A DNA stretch of 9,017 nt, from positions 1 to 9,017 of the forward strand of contig JAHFSL010000069.1 of NCBI GenBank assembly GCA_023265785.1, given 5' to 3'. The notes below the pieces were generated by a model. That model saw nothing but the letters and a program-made list of their open reading frames with translations, had not been told where the DNA came from and ran no database searches. The DNA is from Candidatus Coatesiibacteriota bacterium (lineage in GTDB: Bacteria > Oederibacteriota > CAKKQC01). A program made the translations under genes and the position numbers. Of this stretch, positions 1-6,372 are shown in pieces; position 1 is the first letter of the stretch, and each line of letters begins with the position of its first letter.

Positions 1-1671
1 ATCGATCTCCCCTCCGGCATGGTGACCGGGCCGGGCGCGCTGGCCGTGGACCCGACGGGGGCTGTCGCGGTGGCGGCATCGAGCGTGAGCGGAACCTTTG
101 ACGTCTGGGCCGCGCGCCTCTCGCCGGCATTCGTCCCTGCCTGGACCCAGGTCTATGACTCCGGGTACGGGGATCGGCCGGGTCAGGTGGGGGTGGATTC
201 ATCGGGTCGCGTCTACATTGCGGCGACCGTTGCGTACGGTCGAAACAGAACCTACTCATGGGATGACATCCTTGTCAGGCGTTACGCCACCGGCGGGGGA
301 ACCGATTGGACCGTCTTCATTGACGGTCCTCCCCGACGGGACCTCGAGCACGTGTTGCCGTTGAGCGGCGGGCGGTCTCTCGTCTCGGGCGTGAACGAAG
401 ACCGGGCCGCGGTGGTGATCGCCGGCGCCGACGGCCAACTCCAGGCCCAGGCCCAGTACACCGACCCGACCATCTCGCAGGACACCGGAACGGCTCCCGC
501 GGCTGCCGGCGCGGGCCGATTCTGGGTGGCCACGGGCGGCCACGCCGCCGGAACGTTCAACGGCCAGGTCCGGCTCCTGCGCTACGACGACCACGCCGTC
601 CTTCAGCAAACCGTGGTGTTCAATGCCATTCGCGACTTGTACGAGGCGAGATGCCTCGCGGTTGACGCGGGGGGCAACGTGCTGGCCCTTGGGGATTTCA
701 ATTCCGCGACCGTCTTTGACGACTACATGATTCTGTGGAAGACCGACTCCGCTGGCAATGTGGCGTGGAGCCGGACGTTTCAGACCGGGAGTTTCGGTTA
801 CGAATGGCCCAACGGGCTGGCGGTGGATGATGCCGGGAATGCCTATGCCCTGTCGTGGGACGACTCGAGTGCGGATCACAAAATCGCCATCACGAAATTC
901 TCCCCGGCCGGTGGCCGGTTGTGGACGAAGACCTACGGCACGGGTGGCGCCACGCTCGAGGCAAACGCGGCGGTCGTCGCCGACGGCAACCTGTACGCGG
1001 CCGGGGCGAAAAGCTCGGGGAGCGGGTACGACGGATTACTCATGCGGCTCGATCTCGACGGGAATCTCAAGTGGGAGCAGTTCACCTCGGAGGCGGGCAT
1101 GGACTTCATCACGGGGGTGGCGGTGGACGTGACCGGCGGGATCGGGACATCGGGTTTCCACTTCGCCGTGCCGGGCCAACCCTACACGGGCGTGGCGCTG
1201 GGATGGGGATTCGACGGTTCGGTCCGGTGGTCCACGCAGGTGAGCGACGGAAACCGGAATATCTTCCTGCTCGATGACTGCTTTGACGATGCCGGGCAGT
1301 TCCTGGCGGCGGGGTCCTCGGATGCCGAAGGACTCCTCCTCCGGTTCGGCGCCAGGCCGCCCGCCCTGGATATTCTGGCGGGAGAGGGCAAAACGGCGAT
1401 GGTCTATCCCAATCCTGTCACCCATGACGAGGCGCGGATTGCGCTTGCGCTCAAGGGTGATGCGAGTGAGATTCTCGTGGATATCTACAACTCCGGGTTC
1501 CAGCGGGTTTTCACCGGCCGGTGGGCGAATGTGCGCGTGCCCGAAGCGGTGCTCACCATTGACGGTGTGGGGAAATGGGCACCCGGCCGGTATCTGGTGC
1601 GGGCACTGGCGACCCTGCAAGGCGGGGAGAAGCAGGCCCTGGCCCCGATAAAACTCGTCGTCAAACGATGA
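1..1671 (+). CDS. Secreted beta-propeller-type repeat protein with C-terminal T9SS-like sorting domain (5' partial)
   Basis: The frame is open from base 1; the first ATG (base 19) sits inside repeat sequence, so the true start and signal peptide probably lie left of the window. Seen: 556 residues, of which about 1-455 are a repeat array. Strands of the type 'LAVDxxGNVYxxG' recur about every 51 residues, near residues 14, 63, 118, 165, 219, 273, 323, 373 and 424, often followed by a hydrophobic strand and 'DxxGxxxW' (for example around residues 240-255). This pattern suggests a beta-propeller (SBBP/PQQ-like). Residues about 460-556 form a separate Ig-like domain with YPNP at 469-472, an 'IYNSGF' strand, 'PGRYLVR' and a basic KLVVKR terminus, resembling T9SS type A sorting or FlgD-like Ig domains. 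Inferred role: exported or surface-anchored protein; ligand or enzymatic activity unknown. No catalytic motif was recognised. The stop TGA overlaps the next gene's ATG (ATGA), so the two are probably co-translated. Confidence 0.8.
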   Translation: MDLPSGMVTGPGALAVDPTGAVAVAASSVSGTFDVWAARLSPAFVPAWTQVYDSGYGDRPGQVGVDSSGRVYIAATVAYGRNRTYSWDDILVRRYATGGGTDWTVFIDGPPRRDLEHVLPLSGGRSLVSGVNEDRAAVVIAGADGQLQAQAQYTDPTISQDTGTAPAAAGAGRFWVATGGHAAGTFNGQVRLLRYDDHAVLQQTVVFNAIRDLYEARCLAVDAGGNVLALGDFNSATVFDDYMILWKTDSAGNVAWSRTFQTGSFGYEWPNGLAVDDAGNAYALSWDDSSADHKIAITKFSPAGGRLWTKTYGTGGATLEANAAVVADGNLYAAGAKSSGSGYDGLLMRLDLDGNLKWEQFTSEAGMDFITGVAVDVTGGIGTSGFHFAVPGQPYTGVALGWGFDGSVRWSTQVSDGNRNIFLLDDCFDDAGQFLAAGSSDAEGLLLRFGARPPALDILAGEGKTAMVYPNPVTHDEARIALALKGDASEILVDIYNSGFQRVFTGRWANVRVPEAVLTIDGVGKWAPGRYLVRALATLQGGEKQALAPIKLVVKR

Positions 1672-2993
1672 ACCGGGGGCCGCGCTGGGCCGCGCTGGCG
1701 GTGGTCCTGGCCGCAGGTCGGGCGGCGGGTCAGCCCGTGCGCGAGTCCGCCGAGGTGCAGGGGCCGGCCAAGACCCGGGCAGCGTTCCTCACCCTGGGTG
1801 GCGGGGCCCGGTCGGCGGCGCTGGCTGACGCCTTCGTGGCGACGGCCGATGATGCGTCGGCCGGCTGGTGGAATCCTGCCGGGCTGGGTCGGCTTACGGA
1901 GCCCGCAGCGCTGATTCAGCACGGCCTGCTCGGAAACGGCATTTCGCTGGCCTGCGCGGGCGGGGCATTCCGGATCGGGCCCGGCGTCATGGGGCTCAAC
2001 CTCCTCGCCTACGGATTCGGGGCTTACGATCTCCGGGATGACACGGGGATGAACCTGGGTTCGGCAAGTGACTGGGATTTCGCGACCACGCTTTCCTGGG
2101 GGATGGCCAACCCGCATTGGGCGGGAGGGAATGGTTGGTCGGGACTCTCTCTGGACCTGGTGAAGGAATCCATCGGGACCGTCATGGTCGCGGGGTCTCT
2201 GGGGTCCATCTACCCCATCGGGGATCGTCTTCGAGTCGGCGTTGCCCTCCTGCACCTGGGGGCAGGCGCCCAGGGCGGCTCGCTCCCGGCCTCGGCCCGG
2301 GTGGGCGCGGCCTATGAAACCCCCTGGGCCTGGCATCCGGTAGCATCGCTGGATGCCATCGTGGGGCTCGGCGGCCAGCCTTTTGGCGTGGCGGTTGGCG
2401 TCGAGGCGAAGCCGACCTCGTTCGCCGCGCTCCGGCTTGGCTATGCATGGCACCCGGACGACCAGGGCCTGGGGCCCCTGGCCGGGCTGGCGGCGGGTCT
2501 CGGGTGCACCTTCCGGTCGTTCGGGATCCAGTATGCGTTCCGACCAGCCGGCGAACTCGCTCCGCTCAAGAGCGTTGGGGCAGGCTTCGGCCTCGCGATG
2601 GTGCACCGGATCGCCCTGACCTACGGCGTTCCACCGGCTGCGTCGCGATCCTCCCCGGAAGTGGCGACCCTCACCGACACCGTGCCCGCACGCGCCGGCT
2701 CAACGCCGGCCACCGCGGTCCAGCCGGCCGTCTCGCCCGGCGACACGGCCTACCGGGCGGCGGCCGCCGCGTATGCCGCGGGGAAGATTGACACGGCCTG
2801 GGTGCAGGCCTACGCGGCGCTCAAGGCCGATCCCGCCCATTGGCAGGCGTGGCAGGTAGTCGGAAACTGCCAGTATGCGAAGGGGGATGTTCCCGGGGCC
2901 CTGGTGTCGTTCCACCGATCCCTCGATCTGCATCCGGACAATCCAGCCTTGCGGGGATTCGTGGAGGCGGCGGAGAAGGCGAAGCCGCACTGA
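1668..2993 (+). CDS. PorV/UPF0164-like outer-membrane beta-barrel with C-terminal TPR-like tail
   Basis: 441 residues. The ATG at 1668 was chosen because it lies in an ATGA overlap with the upstream stop and opens a signal peptide: basic MNRGPR, hydrophobic AALAVVLAAG, likely cleavage after AAG-21. Residues 44-74 carry the family hallmark 'GARSAALADAFVATADDAS' followed by WWNPAGL, typical of PorV/UPF0164-like proteins. Residues about 75-320 are alternating, glycine/aromatic-rich strands consistent with a FadL-like outer-membrane barrel. A Pro/Ala/Ser/Thr-rich linker (about 321-358) leads to residues 359-441, which look like two TPR-type helical hairpins ('AWQVVGNCQYAKGD', then 'ALVSFHRSLDLHPDNPAL'). 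In T9SS, PorV shuttles CTD cargo at the outer membrane; the CTD-bearing gene directly upstream suggests a similar cargo or anchoring role here, by inference. A TPR tail is not part of classical PorV. No Shine-Dalgarno is evident, consistent with translational coupling. Confidence 0.82.
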   Translation: MNRGPRWAALAVVLAAGRAAGQPVRESAEVQGPAKTRAAFLTLGGGARSAALADAFVATADDASAGWWNPAGLGRLTEPAALIQHGLLGNGISLACAGGAFRIGPGVMGLNLLAYGFGAYDLRDDTGMNLGSASDWDFATTLSWGMANPHWAGGNGWSGLSLDLVKESIGTVMVAGSLGSIYPIGDRLRVGVALLHLGAGAQGGSLPASARVGAAYETPWAWHPVASLDAIVGLGGQPFGVAVGVEAKPTSFAALRLGYAWHPDDQGLGPLAGLAAGLGCTFRSFGIQYAFRPAGELAPLKSVGAGFGLAMVHRIALTYGVPPAASRSSPEVATLTDTVPARAGSTPATAVQPAVSPGDTAYRAAAAAYAAGKIDTAWVQAYAALKADPAHWQAWQVVGNCQYAKGDVPGALVSFHRSLDLHPDNPALRGFVEAAEKAKPH

Positions 2994-3038
2994 TCGGGGC
3001 GGTCGCGGGGGAGACCGGCGACCGGTAAGATTGCGGAT
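2994..3038 (+). other. Intergenic gap with a small inverted repeat
   Basis: These 45 bp are the only gap of any size in the window. They hold a perfect 5-bp inverted repeat, ACCGG-CGA-CCGGT (3014-3026). No T-run follows it, so it is not a convincing intrinsic terminator. The GGGGGAG at 3007-3013 lies too far (25 nt) from the ATG at 3039 to act as its ribosome binding site. I see no confident promoter; TAAGAT at 3026-3031 is only a weak -10-like string. Confidence 0.35.
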
Positions 3039-3959
3039 ATGACCAAGGTTCCCGCCCCGCTGACGGCATTCGAATCCCGGGTTGTCATGACCTGCGTGCC
3101 GGCGGGGTCGCGGATCACCGGAGCGGCCTACTTTCGCCACCACTCCTACCCGTGCCCCATTCGAGTTACCGTCCGGGTCCCGGGCGGGGCGATGCGGTCC
3201 GTGGTGGTGCGGTCGGTGCGGCATCCCCAGGGCCACATCGAGCGCGAGGTCGGGCTGTACCCGGTGCTGGCCCGGCTGGGCCTGCCGGTCCCGCACCTGC
3301 TGGCCGGGCCCCGGGCCGACCGGTCCGCATCACCGCGCCGGCCGCGGATCGTGGTCAGCCTCCTGCCCGGGATCAACCTCCAGCAGATGGGCGAGCGCGG
3401 TGGAGCGCACCGCGCGCGGGCGGCGCGGCTGGTCGTGACGGCCGTGCGGCGGCTGCACGCGCTGACGTCCGCCATCCGGCGCGACCCCGTCGAACGGATC
3501 ATTCCCCGCGGCGGGCTGGCTTCCCACCTCAACACCATCCTGCGCAAGGAAGGTCCGTGGCAGGGGGAGCCGTCCTTCCGGGACGCGGCGCGGCGCCTGC
3601 GGCCCGCGCTGGAGCGCATTCGGACCCCCCTCGTCTTTTCCAACGGCGACTACCAGCCGGCGAATTTCCTGGCGCTGGGTGGACGGCTTTCCGGGTTTCT
3701 TGACTTCGAATTCGCCTGGTTTGAGGACCCGCTCTACGGGTTTGCCAAGTACCCCATCTACGACATCGCCCCGCTGAACCGGGCCGGGGTCGTGAAGCGC
3801 TATCTCCGGGCCGCGGGGTTCACCGACCGCGACTTCGCCCCCCGGCTCGCGCTTGGCTGTCTCGCCACCCTGTCCCGCGAAGTGGGAGTGACCGGGGGCA
3901 ACGAGCGGTACCGCCGCCACATCCTGCGGCTCCTGGAGGCCAGCCTGGGCCGGCTCTAG
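3039..3959 (+). CDS. APH-fold (aminoglycoside phosphotransferase-like) kinase with NGD Brenner motif
   Basis: 306 residues, a usual length for the APH/choline-kinase superfamily. Seen: an N-lobe strand 'MRSVVVRSV' (52-60), where the ATP-binding Lys would be expected but Arg is present; likely alpha-C acids at E68/E70; a hinge-like 'VVSLLPGINL' (105-114); the catalytic loop 'SNGDYQPANF' (201-210), matching HGDxxxxN with Asn-202 for His, catalytic Asp-204 and metal-binding Asn-209; and 'LDFEFAWFEDPLYG' (221-234), the DFG-equivalent. Family knowledge: these enzymes phosphorylate small-molecule hydroxyls or act on other metabolites; the substrate cannot be read from sequence, and resistance should not be assumed. 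Start: ATG 3039 is the first ATG after an in-frame TGA (2991-2993). No good Shine-Dalgarno is seen, so ATG 3087 is a less likely alternative because it would trim the N-lobe. The gene ends on TAG within the CTAG shared with the opposing operon. Confidence 0.78.
   Translation: MTKVPAPLTAFESRVVMTCVPAGSRITGAAYFRHHSYPCPIRVTVRVPGGAMRSVVVRSVRHPQGHIEREVGLYPVLARLGLPVPHLLAGPRADRSASPRRPRIVVSLLPGINLQQMGERGGAHRARAARLVVTAVRRLHALTSAIRRDPVERIIPRGGLASHLNTILRKEGPWQGEPSFRDAARRLRPALERIRTPLVFSNGDYQPANFLALGGRLSGFLDFEFAWFEDPLYGFAKYPIYDIAPLNRAGVVKRYLRAAGFTDRDFAPRLALGCLATLSREVGVTGGNERYRRHILRLLEASLGRL
3956..3959. other. Shared palindromic stop CTAG at convergent gene ends
   Basis: The plus-strand phosphotransferase stops with TAG at 3957-3959 and the minus-strand EEP hydrolase stops with TAG at 3958-3956. 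Both stops are read from the one palindrome CTAG, so the two coding regions overlap tail to tail by 4 bp. There is no intergenic space for a bidirectional terminator. Any terminator for either transcript must lie inside the opposing gene. Confidence 0.9.
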
Positions 3960-4852
3960 ATTTCGAGGTCGGCGAGGATGGGGTAGTGGTCGGAGGGCGT
4001 GCGGCCGGAGAAGGTGCGCAGGTCCACCCGGGCGGCGCGGGTCCGGATGGCACCCCGGGCCAAGATCCAGTCAATGCGGTAGTTGCGGTGGGTGAGGACA
4101 TGCTCGGGATAGTGGGCGAACTGCGGGACCGCGTCACAGGTGTCGTGCATCCATTTTTCCAGCATCGGCATATTGTCCAGGGGAAGGGCGGTGATGGGGT
4201 GGAAGGCGTTGAAGGTGACAACCCCCTCGTCTGCTTGGCCCGCGGCGTACCAGGTGTCGGTGAACCCGCCCGGGCCGGTGATCCACCGATGCGCCTCGCA
4301 CCCGCCCGCGCAATTGAAGTCGCCCACGAGCACGAGCGGCAGGTCACCCGCAATTCCGCGAAGTTCCGCGGACAGGCATTTGACCGAGGGGAGCCACGCC
4401 TCACCGGCCGTGTCGGTGTGGACGACGGCGTAAACGAGGTCGCGGCCGGTTGTGCGATCTTTCAATCGTGCCCAGACGCATGAGCGCGCGCCCCAATCCT
4501 GCTTCCAGGTGATACTGCCCGGCACCCGCGGGGTGTCGGAGAGCCAGAAGACACCGTCGGTGATCCGGTCAAACCGGTCGGTGCGGTAGAAGAGGCCCTG
4601 CCAGTGCGGCTCCCGGCCCAGCGTGTCCTCGCGGCTGTACCCGATGGCCGTGCGACCGCCGCCGAAGGCCGCCCGGAGCTCGTTCCATTGACCGGCGGTG
4701 GGCTCCTGCACTCCGAGGAGGTCCGGGTCATCGCTCCGGATCACCTGCAGGGCGAGGTCCTTGCGCCGGTCCCAGTGATTGGGGCCGTCGTTGGCGATCG
4801 CGGTCCGGAGGTTGAAGGTCATGACCCGCAAGGCCGCGGCCTGTCCCGTCAT
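3956..4852 (-). CDS. Endonuclease/exonuclease/phosphatase (EEP) family metal-dependent hydrolase
   Basis: 298 residues with no signal peptide, so probably cytoplasmic. EEP (DNase I-like) motifs in order: 'RVMTFNLR' (9-16, metal-site Asn-14), 'LLGVQE' (45-50, metal-binding Glu-50), 'VVHTDTAG' (143-150, aligned to the usual NTHxDHxG with His-145 and Asp-147 kept but Asn/Thr replaced by Val), 'LVGDFN' (175-180, Asp-178/Asn-180), 'RIDWIL' (259-264) and 'PSDHYPI' (286-292, Asp-288/His-289). The layout matches the COG3568-type branch of small phosphodiesterase/phosphatase-like hydrolases ('VFWLSDTP', residues 101-108, is typical of it) more than a DNA-repair nuclease. The substrate (phosphodiester, sugar phosphate, lipid or nucleic acid) is undetermined. 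The start ATG (4852-4850) overlaps the upstream dehydrogenase stop as ATGA, indicating coupling. It is the last gene of the minus-strand operon. Confidence 0.83.
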   Translation of the reverse strand: MTGQAAALRVMTFNLRTAIANDGPNHWDRRKDLALQVIRSDDPDLLGVQEPTAGQWNELRAAFGGGRTAIGYSREDTLGREPHWQGLFYRTDRFDRITDGVFWLSDTPRVPGSITWKQDWGARSCVWARLKDRTTGRDLVYAVVHTDTAGEAWLPSVKCLSAELRGIAGDLPLVLVGDFNCAGGCEAHRWITGPGGFTDTWYAAGQADEGVVTFNAFHPITALPLDNMPMLEKWMHDTCDAVPQFAHYPEHVLTHRNYRIDWILARGAIRTRAARVDLRTFSGRTPSDHYPILADLEI

Positions 4853-5862
4853 GCGGATCGCTCGAGCTGTTCCCTCGTGACGGCGTACAGCGGCGGGAGG
4901 CCGGTGAAGAACCGCCGGAGCTCTTCGCAGGCGAGTTCCCCGATCTTCCGCCGGCCCCGGCCCACCGACCCGGCGATGTGCGGGGTCAGGGTGAGGTTGG
5001 GACAGCCGTAGAGGGGCGAGTCCGGCGGGGGCGGCTCGGGGTCGGTGGTGTCCAGGAACGCCCAGATCCGGCGTTTCTTCAGTTCCGCGATGAGGGCCGC
5101 CTCATCCACCAGCGCGCCGCGGGAAGTGTTGATGATGATTGATCCGTTCTTCATGAGGGCCAGCCGGGCACCATTGACCAAATGGCGGGTGGTGAACAAC
5201 GTGGGCGCGTGCAGGCTGATGATGTCGGACCGCCGGAACAGGTCGGAGAGTTCCACGCGGGTGGCGCCCAGCGCGCGCGCCTCTTCCTGCGTGACGGACG
5301 GGTCGAACAGGAGCAGGTTGACATCAAAGTGGCGCAGGAGTTCCATGACCGTGCGCCCCACCTGGCTGGCGGAGACGATCCCGACGGTGCACCCCCGCAG
5401 GTCGTCGGGCGGCCGGTGGCCCCAGACATTGTTCCACTCGCCCGTGGCGGTCTGGGCGGCCAGTTCCATGACATTCTTGCGGCCCACAATCATGAGGGCG
5501 ATGGTGTAGTGGGCGACATCAATGGCGATGACATTGGCGGCCGTCGTGACGACGATTTTCCGCTTCCAGATCTCCTCGGAAACATACGGCTTCACGGAGC
5601 CGGCGGCGTGCGCCATGATGCGCAGGCCGTTGGCCGCGCGCAGGACCTCGGGCGTGAGGGACGGACTGCCCCATGAGGTCAGGCACCCATCGGCGGTGGT
5701 CAGCATGTCCGCCGCCTGTTCGGGCGTCAGCTGGTCCTTGCCCTTGGGCCAGACCAGGTCAAAGAGGCGCTTCAGGTTCGTGATGGTGTGCTCGTCCAGG
5801 ACCTGCCGCTCCAATTCTGGATTGAGCAGGATCGCCACGGTGGGCTTGCCGCCGGTGGCCAT
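4849..5862 (-). CDS. D-isomer-specific 2-hydroxyacid dehydrogenase family protein
   Basis: 337 residues. The overall design is that of NAD-dependent D-2-hydroxyacid dehydrogenases (SerA/phosphoglycerate dehydrogenase-like): a split catalytic domain (about 1-112 and 300-337) around a Rossmann domain (about 113-298). Catalytic triad candidates are Arg-248 in 'NTSRGALVDE', Glu-276 in 'DTTDPEP' and His-295 in 'TPHIAGS'. The nucleotide loop 'TVGIVSASQVGR' (159-170) aligns with the usual VGIIGxGxIGR but has Ser-164 and Ser-166 for the first two glycines of GxGxxG; Asp-187 ends beta-2, as expected for NAD preference. Related proteins in planctomycete/actinobacterial-type sets often have 'GAS' here. 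The substrate is unknown; serine synthesis is possible but not shown. ATG 5862-5860 lies 6 bp after the purE stop with no clear Shine-Dalgarno, so it was chosen by position and N-terminal homology ('PTVAILLNPE'). The downstream EEP gene overlaps it by 4 bp. Confidence 0.85.
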   Translation of the reverse strand: MATGGKPTVAILLNPELERQVLDEHTITNLKRLFDLVWPKGKDQLTPEQAADMLTTADGCLTSWGSPSLTPEVLRAANGLRIMAHAAGSVKPYVSEEIWKRKIVVTTAANVIAIDVAHYTIALMIVGRKNVMELAAQTATGEWNNVWGHRPPDDLRGCTVGIVSASQVGRTVMELLRHFDVNLLLFDPSVTQEEARALGATRVELSDLFRRSDIISLHAPTLFTTRHLVNGARLALMKNGSIIINTSRGALVDEAALIAELKKRRIWAFLDTTDPEPPPPDSPLYGCPNLTLTPHIAGSVGRGRRKIGELACEELRRFFTGLPPLYAVTREQLERSA

Positions 5863-5868
5863 GGCGCG

Positions 5869-6372
5869 CTAGCCGGCGTGCTTGGCGCGCACGGCGGCAT
5901 CCTTGGCGCCCACGGCCCGCTCCTGGTCGGCCTTGAAGGCCACGTACGCGGCGTGGAGTTTCGCGTCGGAGACCGCGAGGATCTGAACCGCCAGGTACGC
6001 GGCGTTGCGCGCGCCCGCGACGCCGATGGCCAGCGTGGCGGCCGGCGTGCCCGCAGGGAGTTGGGCGATGGCCAGCAGGGAATCCAGCCCGTTGAGGTGG
6101 GAGGAGGGCAGGGGCACCCCCAGGACGGGCCGGGTGGTGAGCGCCGCGACTGCGCCGGGCAGGGCGGCGGCGGCGCCGGCCCCGGCGATGAAGACCTTGA
6201 CGCCATCGCGTTCGGCGGCCTTGACATATTCCGTCATGAGGTTGGGGGAGCGGTGGGCGGAGAGGACGCGCACCTCGTGCGGCACCCCGAATTGCGCCAG
6301 GATGGCGGCGGACTCCTGCATGGTCTCCAGGTCCGAGTCGGAACCCATCACGATCGAAACCGCGGGGCTCAC
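5869..6372 (-). CDS. purE: N5-carboxyaminoimidazole ribonucleotide mutase (PurE, class I)
   Basis: 167 residues, the normal length for bacterial class I PurE. It interconverts N5-CAIR and CAIR in de novo purine synthesis, in the cytoplasm, as a homo-octamer in known members. Seen: 'VSIVMGSDSD' (5-14), the nucleotide-binding start; 'VLSAHRSP' (36-43) with the key His-40; 'AGAGAAAALPG' (63-73); 'GVPLPSSHLNGLDSLL' and 'QLPAGTPAATLAIGVAGARNA', all class I in style. Odd: class I enzymes normally read AGAGGAAHLPG, and the second conserved His is Ala-70 here. The Gly before AA is also Ala. The start is GTG (6372-6370), which overlaps the purD stop as GTGA and has a strong AGGAGG five bases upstream, so it is favoured over the internal ATG at residue 9. 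No PurK is visible in the window. The stop is TAG. Confidence 0.93.
   Translation of the reverse strand: MSPAVSIVMGSDSDLETMQESAAILAQFGVPHEVRVLSAHRSPNLMTEYVKAAERDGVKVFIAGAGAAAALPGAVAALTTRPVLGVPLPSSHLNGLDSLLAIAQLPAGTPAATLAIGVAGARNAAYLAVQILAVSDAKLHAAYVAFKADQERAVGAKDAAVRAKHAG

Noticed and set aside
1485..2606. 373-codon minus-strand open frame across genes 1 and 2
   Set aside because: It is rich in Arg/Pro/Gly with no domain signals, and lies opposite the well-supported repeat protein and PorV-like barrel; treated as a shadow frame.
3014..3026. ACCGG-CGA-CCGGT inverted repeat as a terminator or operator
   Set aside because: The stem is only 5 bp, no T-run follows and there is no second copy; such short GC palindromes are common by chance in this base composition.
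3039..3959. Calling the APH-fold gene an antibiotic-resistance determinant
   Set aside because: The superfamily covers many small-molecule kinases; the NGD loop and lack of mobile-element context give no support for resistance.
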